A stretch of 7,753 bases of DNA from an uncultured Eubacteriales bacterium (GCA_900545455.1 UQZF01000136.1:1-7753), one strand, 5' to 3'; shown: positions 1 through 7,252, numbered from the stretch's first letter. Numbers and translations are program-made. Notes: a model not told the origin generated them from the sequence alone.

Positions 1-758
1 GGCTCATAGCGCGACGCTCCCGCCTCGGGCATACGCACATTGAGAGAATCGCTTCCCGTGCCACCCGCAATGAAGGTGTCAAGCCTCATGCCGTTTCGCA
101 TGTAGAAGCCGCCGATTCCGAACGGACCATACGGCGTCTTGTGCCCGGCAAAAACATAGAAATCAACGTCGGCTGCCGCCATGTCAAACGGCACAAGACC
201 CAATGCCTGCGAGCCGTCGACAATGATGGCCGCACCGTATTCTTTTGCCGCGGCCGCAATCCTCTCCACGGGCAGTATGTAGCCTGTCACGTTGCTCACA
301 TGGCTCATGAACACGAACGAAGGGGCATGCACACTGAACTCGTATAAAAGTCTCTCCTCGTCGATGCTTCCATCAGTCAGAAGCGGCATGACGATAATGT
401 GTGAATTATCCCCATCCCTGAATATTTTTTGATTGTAAAGAGTACGCACAACGGCATTGTGCTCGTATGGCGATATGTATATGTACTGCTCCGGTCTTAT
501 GTCGAGTCCGCCGATTATCTGATTCAATGCAAATGTAGCAGAAGCCGACAGTACGACCTCTGCTACATTCACCGCATTCACAATGCGCAATAATTCTTTT
601 CTGAGATTGTCAATAATAACCGCAGACTGCTGCGCCAGAGCATAGGAACCACGTCCGGCGTTGAACGCCAGACTGCGGTTGACCTTATCCATCTGTTCAT
701 ACACACTATCCGGCTTCGGATATGTGGTAGCTGCATTGTCAAAGTATATTACACTCAT
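1..758 (-). CDS. sspA: Cysteine desulfurase, SspA/DndA-like class V aminotransferase (3' end cut by window)
   Basis: A PLP-dependent class V aminotransferase fold of the IscS/SufS type, expected to remove sulfur from L-cysteine and hold it as a persulfide for the PP-loop partner. The 252 visible residues carry the family marks in order: N-terminal IYFDNAATT (4-12), YEHNAVVR with PLP-stacking His100, SNVTG (155-159), VDGSQALG with Asp181 and Gln184 contacting the cofactor, and FAGHKTPYGP, where Lys207 forms the Schiff base. GGTGS and an RMPE stretch follow near the window edge. The catalytic cysteine loop of this family normally comes later and lies outside the window, so activity cannot be confirmed. 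The ATG at 758 has a GGAG ribosome site six bases upstream, and only 15 bases separate it from the ATPase stop codon. It is therefore the fourth large gene of the operon. A housekeeping IscS/NifS role is possible, but the position favours a dedicated DNA-sulfuration desulfurase. Family call is firm; the Ssp role is inferred. Confidence 0.88.
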   Translation of the reverse strand, partial: MSVIYFDNAATTYPKPDSVYEQMDKVNRSLAFNAGRGSYALAQQSAVIIDNLRKELLRIVNAVNVAEVVLSASATFALNQIIGGLDIRPEQYIYISPYEHNAVVRTLYNQKIFRDGDNSHIIVMPLLTDGSIDEERLLYEFSVHAPSFVFMSHVSNVTGYILPVERIAAAAKEYGAAIIVDGSQALGLVPFDMAAADVDFYVFAGHKTPYGPFGIGGFYMRNGMRLDTFIAGGTGSDSLNVRMPEAGASRYE

Positions 759-773
759 CTGTATCTCCAATTT

Positions 774-3700
774 CTAGTTATTTTCTCCTGCAACAAGCTC
801 GGCAAGAACTCTTGCGAGCACCGCAACCTTCTCCTTTGTCTCGAGACTGTCTCCGAACTCGTCTATTGCTTCTTTTATTGCATTTTTGAGGAAGTAGGTT
901 GTACTGTTGTTGTCCATATCCACATCGCCTCCGCTAAGCAGGCTTTGGCTGTGGCCGTTCATAAACAGCCCTTCAATTCCTGACGACATCTTGGCATGTT
1001 CACTCTCAACCTCATCACAGAATTCTTCCCATCCTCTTTTAAAATTCTCAAGCATCCCATCACGCCAATCGTCAATAAATATGTCCGTCACAAGCTTTGA
1101 CAGACCCGACACTATTTCCGATTCATCATAGGTAGACAGACCGGTTATATATCCCACGATTGACTGGGTGCGTCTTTTCAGAATGACACCATCAAGTTTC
1201 TTTGCATGTCCAGCATAATAGTTCTCAAGAACCGCTCTTAAACCGTCCTTATCATCCGCACCGCACCTTTTCTTTATAAACGATGCTGCCTCGGCGGCTA
1301 CTCTGTCAAGATAGCTGTCAAGATATTCCTTTAAATCCTCGAGCACGTTGATTGTCTCCGCGTAGTTCCCCTTTGAAACACCTATTCCGCCCGGAAGCTC
1401 CACAAAAATAAAATCATGCGGATTATAATCCTGTCGCCTCAACATCATGCAGAGCTTTCTGAGCCTATCCGCCTTGACCTCATCACAAGATATATTCCTG
1501 CTTATATTAGCGGTCACCTGTGGGAGCGCCCTGTACCATTTAAGCATTCCGGACAAAACCGTTCTGTCCTCATTCTGACCTGAATCGCCTATCCCAAACA
1601 GACGTGACAGCTCCTTAATGTAATTCTGCTTTTCAAGTGTTTTGTGCTCAACATACAGGTAATAATTCTCCGGCTCATCGTTAACATTTCCAAGTATATG
1701 TGCGCTGAGTTCAACCTCTTTTTCCTTGAAGCTCAGCACAGGCTTATCGTGAAGCTTAGAAAGACACAGTGCGATATATATAGGGATTATTCCCTTCCTG
1801 ACGCCATAGCCCATTCCCATAATTTTGTCATACAGATTTCTGAATGAGCATCTGTTGTCGTCGCACATCGCGATAAATCTGTCTATCTCCGTTATAACTC
1901 TCTCACATCCGATATCAATCTTCCCGGTGCCGCCAAGTCCCGTATTGACGATAACAGCTCTGTATATCGTCGATTCAGGCGATGTACCTTTAAGAAGCGG
2001 AGAACAGTCCTCATGGTCTAAAATCATATCCACTATTCTGTTTCTCGCCTTCTTATTCTGGGCAGATATATTCTGTCTGTTGATGAGTTCGTTGTTGACT
2101 ATAGGCGTACTGTCATAGTAATCCGTCATTATGCTGCTCAAAAACATGTTAAATGACATCGAATGCCTGAAACCGCCGGAATATTTTTCCCCCGCGTGGT
2201 ATACGCTGCACACTCCGCTTTCCGCATTGAAAGCGGTCTCTAAATATCTGTTTACCTCGTATGCCGCATCATCACAATAATTAGCAAGTTCCTGCTCCAA
2301 TACCACATTATCGTCAATAAATGTCTTGTCCTTCGCAAGCTCACCCGCGGCTATGTATTTTCTGATTGTATCTGTCCGGTTAAACGGCATCTGCGATACA
2401 AGCACCACAATTCTCTCATCATTTAATCTACCGCTGAGATTTCCATCATACATGACAGGCTTGTCGGACACGACAGCTACAATCTTGCCATCTGAAAAAT
2501 GCTGTTCAAACAGCACCTCAGGCTTTGGAAGCCTGCTTATCTGCTCAGGTGTCATGAACACATACTCAAAATATCTCGTCATCGAGAATTCCTGGTTGTA
2601 TTTTTTCGGAAGAATATAATCCAGCTCCGATATGCTCTTTAAGGTTCCGAGAATATCCGCATCCGCCGACAGCTTCGCCGCCCTGTCGGCAATCTCCGCC
2701 TGAATGTCAACCCCGACATTATTGTAGAAGTCAAAAGCATGCTTCCTTTTGCGGTATATGACCGCCTTTCTCTCAACAAGCCCGTCCATTATTCCGCTGC
2801 ACTCCTCATCGGAAATATTGAGTGCTCCCGCAATATGCTCCGTGTCGGCCGGCAATTCATCAGGTCTGTCGATTATGCCTATGAGCGCCATAACCTTGAT
2901 TACCTTGCGTTCCTCTTCCGTCCCTGCATGACTTAAGGCATACTCTGCCTTCAGCCATTCATTGTGTATAAGCGGTTCCGTGCCATCAGCCCTAAAAAGA
3001 TTCTTAAAATAATCATATATCGTGTCTGCGGTTACACCGTAATCCGCCTCATCGAGAGTACATTCATCCACTATTCTGCACAGACTTCCCTTCTCGTCAT
3101 GTGACAGGTATGTGAATATACTTCTTTCGTTCTGTGCAACCTTCTCGCTTATATGTAAAAGCATGTATGCCGTGAGCGGCATGAGTGGAAAACAGCCTTC
3201 CACTACATATTTTCTGTAATCTTCCTCGCCAAACAACCCGGAAAAACATGAGAAACCGTATGATTTCATGGCATTTTCGTAATATCTCTTAATTCCCTTT
3301 ATCTTTTCAAGTGCTGCCTCATCCTTCTTAATTACGTTTCCTATGAGCTCATAATTATTCTGCGATGAAACCACAAAAAGAACTTCCTTAATTCTTGCCT
3401 CAACACCTCTGAAAGCATTCTTCATCTCCGTCTTAAGCTTCGAATCGTATTCCTTGATACTCTTATGCGCGACACAGGTAATGTATATTCTTCCGTCACC
3501 GCTTCTTCCGGCAAGCTCACACATATCCTGCAGCACTTTCATATCCTTAGAAAATGTCTCCTCCTCATGCCCTTCAATATACTTGCTGAACTCGTCAAAT
3601 ATAATGTAAATACCTGCATATCCATACTCCCTCGCAAGCACGTCCCTTATCTGCTCATATATCCTCACCGTCTCTACCATGAGAAACGGCTTAAATTCAC

Positions 3701-4250
3701 TTCCGCTCGTGATTATCGGATATATCCTCTCAAACAGACCAAGTGCCTTCTTAGACTGTCTCTCAAGCTCCTTCACAAAGGCATCGACGCCGTGTATCTC
3801 ATTCTTCTCAAGCTCTGCCCCGAATCTCTCATACGCATCGGGGAACTCCTCCCTCCACTGTCCGATTCGTCTCACGGCTTCGCTGTAATAGCTCTCAGGC
3901 GCAAGATTGTCAAGCCCCTCCCTCTTTAACGCGTCGGTGAGTCCTATCAGAAATGCCTGATTCAAATCATCACCTGCACCGGATATTATAACCGGAAGAT
4001 ATGGACGCTCCATGTGGCTCACTTTGTCCAAAAGCACAAGAAGCATATGCGATTTGCCCTTCCCGTAAGGCCCGATAAGCATTGTGGCATGATTCCTGTC
4101 ATGTTCTATGTTGTCAAGGTAATAGTCCATTATATTCTGCGATGAATGCGTGTACACGTAACTGTCTATCTTATTTTTGTTATCTATATCAAGGTAGAGA
4201 TTAATTGAATTTTCAAATCTCTTATCTATCTTAATCATATCTTTAAGCAT
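774..4250 (-). CDS. sspC: Large P-loop ATPase, SspC-like component of the DNA sulfuration operon
   Basis: A 1158-residue cytoplasmic protein with a clear N-terminal ATPase domain: Walker A GPYGKGKS (60-67), Walker B IYIIFDE (214-220, Asp219/Glu220), a sensor-like YITCVAHKS (257-264) and FRGVEARIKE (280-289), whose arginines could act as a finger. The first 300 residues resemble the large AAA+/STAND-like ATPases of defence loci, in the style of BrxC. The remaining ~850 residues are not recognised; they are largely charged and probably helical, with no signal peptide, membrane segment or nuclease motif that I can see. There is no SMC-type Walker A plus long coiled coil, so it does not look like DndD. 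The ATG at 4250 follows an AAGGA ribosome site six bases away and lies 26 bases after the DUF4007 stop codon; Met5 is a weaker alternative start. In the Ssp system the ATPase is needed for sulfur insertion together with the desulfurase, DUF4007 protein and PP-loop enzyme. ATPase is firm; the SspC name rests on context. Confidence 0.75.
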   Translation of the reverse strand: MLKDMIKIDKRFENSINLYLDIDNKNKIDSYVYTHSSQNIMDYYLDNIEHDRNHATMLIGPYGKGKSHMLLVLLDKVSHMERPYLPVIISGAGDDLNQAFLIGLTDALKREGLDNLAPESYYSEAVRRIGQWREEFPDAYERFGAELEKNEIHGVDAFVKELERQSKKALGLFERIYPIITSGSEFKPFLMVETVRIYEQIRDVLAREYGYAGIYIIFDEFSKYIEGHEEETFSKDMKVLQDMCELAGRSGDGRIYITCVAHKSIKEYDSKLKTEMKNAFRGVEARIKEVLFVVSSQNNYELIGNVIKKDEAALEKIKGIKRYYENAMKSYGFSCFSGLFGEEDYRKYVVEGCFPLMPLTAYMLLHISEKVAQNERSIFTYLSHDEKGSLCRIVDECTLDEADYGVTADTIYDYFKNLFRADGTEPLIHNEWLKAEYALSHAGTEEERKVIKVMALIGIIDRPDELPADTEHIAGALNISDEECSGIMDGLVERKAVIYRKRKHAFDFYNNVGVDIQAEIADRAAKLSADADILGTLKSISELDYILPKKYNQEFSMTRYFEYVFMTPEQISRLPKPEVLFEQHFSDGKIVAVVSDKPVMYDGNLSGRLNDERIVVLVSQMPFNRTDTIRKYIAAGELAKDKTFIDDNVVLEQELANYCDDAAYEVNRYLETAFNAESGVCSVYHAGEKYSGGFRHSMSFNMFLSSIMTDYYDSTPIVNNELINRQNISAQNKKARNRIVDMILDHEDCSPLLKGTSPESTIYRAVIVNTGLGGTGKIDIGCERVITEIDRFIAMCDDNRCSFRNLYDKIMGMGYGVRKGIIPIYIALCLSKLHDKPVLSFKEKEVELSAHILGNVNDEPENYYLYVEHKTLEKQNYIKELSRLFGIGDSGQNEDRTVLSGMLKWYRALPQVTANISRNISCDEVKADRLRKLCMMLRRQDYNPHDFIFVELPGGIGVSKGNYAETINVLEDLKEYLDSYLDRVAAEAASFIKKRCGADDKDGLRAVLENYYAGHAKKLDGVILKRRTQSIVGYITGLSTYDESEIVSGLSKLVTDIFIDDWRDGMLENFKRGWEEFCDEVESEHAKMSSGIEGLFMNGHSQSLLSGGDVDMDNNSTTYFLKNAIKEAIDEFGDSLETKEKVAVLARVLAELVAGENN

Positions 4251-4276
4251 ATCCGTTCCTTACCTGTCCCCGTTTG

Positions 4277-5161
4277 TTAAAATGTCTGCCTGTTCAGATA
4301 GTATCTTCTGACAACTTCCTGCGAATCTATACCATTAAGCGAATATACCATATCAAGTCCGGCTGTCCTGTTGACTGCAATGTACTCATCTGCCGCCAGC
4401 TTATCCAGGTAAAAATTCAGCTCCACACGATTGAGATTGAATATGCAGCCCGGAAGCCCGCTGTCTGCGAGAAGCTTATCTATACTGACACTATCCGTTC
4501 CCTCAGTCTCAAAATATCTCCTTATGAGATACAGCACGGCATACTCAAGCGCGTCTTCCGCAACGGGAGTCTGCTTTCTGACGCTTTTATTCTCTCTCTT
4601 CAGAAGTCCGAGCTCCGCAAACGGACTCAGCTTCTTTTCCTCCGGATCATAGTCACTGCTCTTATCTCTTGAATACATATTGATAATAGCAGTAACATCG
4701 GCTGACACGGAGCTCTCAGGAAGCTCCTGCATACCGGAATAGAGACACAGCTCACGATTAAGCGCATATAAAAGTTCATCCCTTGTGTATTCCTCACAAC
4801 CTATTTTATTAAAAAATACATACCAGCTTGTCGCAAGTTCTGCATTAGACACAATATCGGCATGTATTATCCATAATGTAAATCTGTCCTCAAAATAAGG
4901 ATCATATGTCATAACCGTTCTGCCAAATGTGCTGAGCTCCACTCCATTCTTAGTCTCATCTGTAAGTCCCGCAGTCTTAAGCCAATAGCGTATCGCCTTT
5001 GCCATGTTGGTGCCGACTCCCAACGCGTCCGCGCCCGAATACTCCGAAAATACCCTCGGATTGTCCGCAACCGCTCTTATTCCCTTGGCAAGCCAGCCCT
5101 CCCTCAATATAAATGTCTCATGTCCCTTTAGTCTTATCTTCTTAACTGCCTTTTCTGACAT
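4277..5161 (-). CDS. sspB: DUF4007 family protein, SspB-like
   Basis: A 294-residue protein matching the DUF4007 family along its whole length. Numbered from the ATG at 5161, it has LKGHETFILREGWLAKG (11-27), LGVGTNMAKAIRYWL (47-61, helix-turn-helix-like), YDPYFEDRFTLWIIH (86-100), ATSWYVFFNKI (110-120) and the C-terminal NRTAGLDMVY (264-273). As I recall the literature, the DUF4007 protein SspB of the Ssp system acts as a DNA nickase needed for single-strand phosphorothioation; I see no classical nuclease motif here, so catalysis is inferred. The open frame extends upstream to a TTG at 5230 that would overlap the end of sspD. I prefer the ATG at 5161 because GGGGA lies four bases upstream and the conserved domain begins about nine residues in. 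The extra 23 residues are highly charged and lie outside the domain. It sits 49 bases after sspD and 26 before the ATPase gene. Confidence 0.86.
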   Translation of the reverse strand: MSEKAVKKIRLKGHETFILREGWLAKGIRAVADNPRVFSEYSGADALGVGTNMAKAIRYWLKTAGLTDETKNGVELSTFGRTVMTYDPYFEDRFTLWIIHADIVSNAELATSWYVFFNKIGCEEYTRDELLYALNRELCLYSGMQELPESSVSADVTAIINMYSRDKSSDYDPEEKKLSPFAELGLLKRENKSVRKQTPVAEDALEYAVLYLIRRYFETEGTDSVSIDKLLADSGLPGCIFNLNRVELNFYLDKLAADEYIAVNRTAGLDMVYSLNGIDSQEVVRRYYLNRQTF

Positions 5162-5165
5162 ATTT

Positions 5166-5170
5166 TCCCC
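5166..5170 (-). promoter_or_regulatory. Ribosome binding site that decides the sspB start
   Basis: GGGGA on the minus strand, four bases before the ATG at 5161. It supports a start there rather than at the in-frame TTG at 5230, whose nearest AAGG is only three bases away. The short four-base spacer makes it a moderate rather than ideal site. Confidence 0.55.
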
Positions 5171-5210
5171 ATTTCCGAGCGACCTGTCGCACTTTTCTTC
5201 ATTTCTTAAT

Positions 5211-6935
5211 CTATTTTCTCTTGACCGCAAGCACCTTCTTCATGTAACAGCCCGAATTGAAGTGGTTCACGCACTCCGCACAGCGCACACATTTCGCATC
5301 GTCTATGCGGTAGACGGTGCTGCCGTCGGGCATGCTCTCAAGCCTTATCGCCCCATGCCTGCACACGCCCTCGCAGGCACGGCAGCCCATACAGAGCTGA
5401 TACTTGGTGAGCTGGCACTTGACCTTCTCCTCCGCCTTATCCACGCTCTTAGCCTTGTCGATATGATAATCGAGTATCGTGACCTTAAGATGTGTGTTTC
5501 CTATTCTTCCCTGAAGCCTGAGAATCGGCGTTCCTCGCCTGCTAAGCACATACACCTCGCCGAGACGTGCATTTCCCATATTAAAATCGAGATACCCGAA
5601 TGGCTTGAACAGCTCGTATAGCTCAGCACTTATCGGTCTTAAAAGCTCGTAGTTAAAGCTGTTCTCCTCGAGCACACACGGCGTAAAGCTCACAACCGCA
5701 TTGTCCGCGTAGGCGATGCCGTTGCCGCCCTGTCTTGCCTTCCACTTGCCGCTCCTCACATACTCCTCAGCATCGGGCTTTCCTATGCTCCTTGCAAACT
5801 CCACAAGAAATTCCTGCCACTTTCCGTACTGTTCAGGCATATATATCTTTGACAAAAATTCCGACCATACACTGTTATTCGGACAGCAAAAGCATCCGAC
5901 TCTCGCATACCCGTATGTGTATGCCTCATTAAAATCAATCCCTCTCTTGAGAATATAGAGCCACACATCGAAATCCATCCAGTCTATTGCCGGAGACACC
6001 GTATCCTGCTTAGATATCTTGCGTCCCTGCGTCTCCCTCTCATACTTGCTTCTGCTCGCCGATTCACTGCGTCTGATGCCGTAAAAAGCAAGTATCTTCG
6101 TCTTATCCTTAAAAAGTGCCGTGAGTTTCCTGTTGATGGCACCGGTTTTAAAGATAGTGCAGCACCAGCGCATAACGCGGCTCGGCGGGCCTATAAGTTC
6201 ACATAGTTCTGAAAAATTCTTTTCTTTATTTCTCGACGACAGCACCGGTGTCATAGGATGTGACTTCTTAAATCTCGCCACATACTCCTCCGTCTTAGGG
6301 AACTCCAATGTCGTGTCCCCGAATATATGAAGTATTCTCGGGTTGCTCAGCGCCCTCATAACAAGATCCGACGTGACTGTGGAATCCTTTCCTCCGGAAA
6401 AGGATACGAACATATCCCTGACATCGTAATTCGCAGCAATATCCTGAATGTAGCTTATTGCTTCCTGTGTTATCTCATCGTATCTCGCACTGTTACAGCT
6501 TATAAAACACTCAATATATTTTTCAAACGAGTTATCCTCATTAGCTTTCTCATATTCACAGAGCTGCTTTCTTATACTGTCAATATCTTCCTGAGAATAC
6601 TTGTTAAGTCTCCCCACGTTAAAACGCTTCAACACACCATCTATCATGTAATAATTACCGCTTGCATTCCATACCGAAGAATGAAGATATCTGAGTGGTT
6701 CCCCCTCAAGTATCTCATATAAAAGTCTCTCCCTCGGAAATACCGGTCTGACGTCGGAAGCAATCCTGCCGCAGTGTTCATGGCATACCGGACATACCTC
6801 ATCATAAATCGGTACATTGCAATGTGTGCAATAGTAAATATCCGATGTACTCTCAACGTACTCCCTGCCTGCACACTCATCGCAGTAATTCTTATTAAGT
6901 TCAATATTATGTAATGTGCATCTGTAATGCCGCAT
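5211..6935 (-). CDS. sspD: SspD/DndC-like PAPS-reductase-family ATP pyrophosphatase with zinc ribbons and fused 2[4Fe-4S] ferredoxin
   Basis: A 574-residue multidomain sulfur-transfer enzyme. The N-terminus has two zinc-binding cysteine sets: C6/C18-C21 and CTHC (36-39) with CPVC (48-51). Residues ~70-110 resemble the PUA-like segment found in some PAPS-reductase-family proteins. The PP-loop SFSGGKDS (178-185) binds ATP, followed by GDTTLEFPKT (206-215), a Cys pair at 258-259 (RWCCTIFK), YGIRRSES (285-292) and GCFCC (347-351). The CC...CxxC spacing is that of the [4Fe-4S] site in APS reductases. The tail is a ferredoxin: CMGCRACEGVC (515-525) gives CxxCxxCx3C, and Cys549/552/555/563 give CxxCxxCx7C. 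The ATG at 6935 has GGAGG five bases upstream and lies 13 bases after the small HTH gene. In Dnd/Ssp systems this family uses ATP to activate the DNA backbone for sulfur insertion. A similar zinc-ribbon/PP-loop/ferredoxin layout occurs in archaeal proteins of uncertain role, so another sulfur-transfer job is possible, but the DUF4007 and desulfurase neighbours favour DNA sulfuration. Confidence 0.87.
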   Translation of the reverse strand: MRHYRCTLHNIELNKNYCDECAGREYVESTSDIYYCTHCNVPIYDEVCPVCHEHCGRIASDVRPVFPRERLLYEILEGEPLRYLHSSVWNASGNYYMIDGVLKRFNVGRLNKYSQEDIDSIRKQLCEYEKANEDNSFEKYIECFISCNSARYDEITQEAISYIQDIAANYDVRDMFVSFSGGKDSTVTSDLVMRALSNPRILHIFGDTTLEFPKTEEYVARFKKSHPMTPVLSSRNKEKNFSELCELIGPPSRVMRWCCTIFKTGAINRKLTALFKDKTKILAFYGIRRSESASRSKYERETQGRKISKQDTVSPAIDWMDFDVWLYILKRGIDFNEAYTYGYARVGCFCCPNNSVWSEFLSKIYMPEQYGKWQEFLVEFARSIGKPDAEEYVRSGKWKARQGGNGIAYADNAVVSFTPCVLEENSFNYELLRPISAELYELFKPFGYLDFNMGNARLGEVYVLSRRGTPILRLQGRIGNTHLKVTILDYHIDKAKSVDKAEEKVKCQLTKYQLCMGCRACEGVCRHGAIRLESMPDGSTVYRIDDAKCVRCAECVNHFNSGCYMKKVLAVKRK

Positions 6936-6940
6936 TCAAT

Positions 6941-6945
6941 CCTCC
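6941..6945 (-). promoter_or_regulatory. Ribosome binding site of sspD
   Basis: A perfect GGAGG on the minus strand, five bases before the ATG at 6935 and inside the 13-base gap after the small HTH gene. It is the strongest ribosome site in the operon and fixes the sspD start. Confidence 0.8.
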
Positions 6946-6948
6946 GTA

Positions 6949-7158
6949 TCATCCCCTGAAGCTCTCAGGTGCAACATTGAGATAATGACACAGCTCAAGA
7001 AACTCAGCCGCCTCAAGCTCTATGCCGTCCGCACCGGACAGCTTTCCGCGCTCTATTCCAAGGTCATGTTCAACCTGTTCAACCGATATATGATTCTCCT
7101 GTAAATAGCATACAATCCGCTGTGCCGCGTTATATCTGTCCACTCTGCAAGGCTCCAT
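6949..7158 (-). CDS. Small XRE-like helix-turn-helix protein, first gene of the operon
   Basis: A 69-residue protein built like a minimal XRE/Cro domain. Helix 1 is about 10-23 (AAQRIVCYLQENHI), the putative HTH spans 24-41 (SVEQVEHDLGIERGKLS), and the closing helix (EAAEFLELCHYLNVAPESF, 49-67) ends in the 'xxLNVxPExF' style common in Firmicute repressor-like proteins. It has no other domain. The ATG at 7158 has only a weak GGTGA directly before it. A GTG at 7143, giving 64 residues, has GGAG nine bases upstream and is a credible alternative start. The stop codon is 13 bases from the sspD start, so the two genes should be translated from one message. An autoregulator of the operon or a small DNA-binding partner of the modification complex are both possible. 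The fold is likely; the function is inferred from position only. Confidence 0.68.
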   Translation of the reverse strand: MEPCRVDRYNAAQRIVCYLQENHISVEQVEHDLGIERGKLSGADGIELEAAEFLELCHYLNVAPESFRG

Positions 7159-7180
7159 TCACCGCTTAATATATTATGTA

Positions 7181-7197
7181 TTCTGTCAAACTCAGAA
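7181..7197. repeat. Inverted repeat TTCTG-N7-CAGAA, candidate operator
   Basis: Perfect five-base arms around a seven-base spacer, starting a few bases downstream of the expected operon start site (about 7200). A repressor bound here would block transcription. Short arms occur by chance in AT-rich DNA, so this is a weak call supported mainly by position. Confidence 0.35.
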
Positions 7198-7206
7198 CTT
7201 TCTTAT

Positions 7207-7235
7207 ATTATAGTCTTTGTTCTTAAGAATTTCAA
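7207..7235 (-). promoter_or_regulatory. Sigma-A promoter of the ssp operon
   Basis: On the minus strand, TTGAAA (7235-7230) is followed after exactly 17 bases by a perfect TATAAT (7212-7207), giving an expected start near 7200, about 42 bases before the ATG at 7158. It is the best minus-strand promoter in the intergenic region. The 17-base spacer contains a ten-base palindrome, which suggests control by a bound repressor. Confidence 0.72.
7220..7229. repeat. Palindrome TTCTTAAGAA in the operon promoter spacer, candidate operator
   Basis: A perfect ten-base palindrome lying wholly between the -35 and -10 boxes of the operon promoter, where dimeric XRE/Cro-type repressors often bind. It shares TAAGAAT with position 7255-7261, 31 bases away, close to three helical turns. 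Confidence 0.42.
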
Positions 7236-7252
7236 CAAGATAATTCTGCGAT

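Noticed and set aside
3465..3929. 154-aa plus-strand open frame
   Set aside because: Fully inside the ATPase gene on the other strand, no ribosome site, no recognisable domain; the minus-strand frame carries clear ATPase motifs.
5004..5621. 205-aa plus-strand open frame across sspB and sspD
   Set aside because: Antisense to two well-supported genes and low-complexity in composition; a shadow of their codon bias.
343..6732. Identical 15-base string TATAAAAGTCTCTCC at 343-357 and 6718-6732, looking like a TATA-type site or dispersed repeat
   Set aside because: Both copies lie inside coding sequence and encode the same residues (E-R-L-L-Y) in sspA and sspD; the flanks differ. A chance codon match is enough.
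6644..6952. 102-aa minus-strand open frame overlapping the sspD start
   Set aside because: Out of frame with sspD, which has the zinc-ribbon and PP-loop motifs and a perfect GGAGG; nothing recognisable in the 102-aa product.
7184..7189. Perfect TTGACA on the minus strand as an operon -35 box
   Set aside because: No -10-like hexamer at 16-18 bases; the TTGAAA/TATAAT pair upstream is far better.
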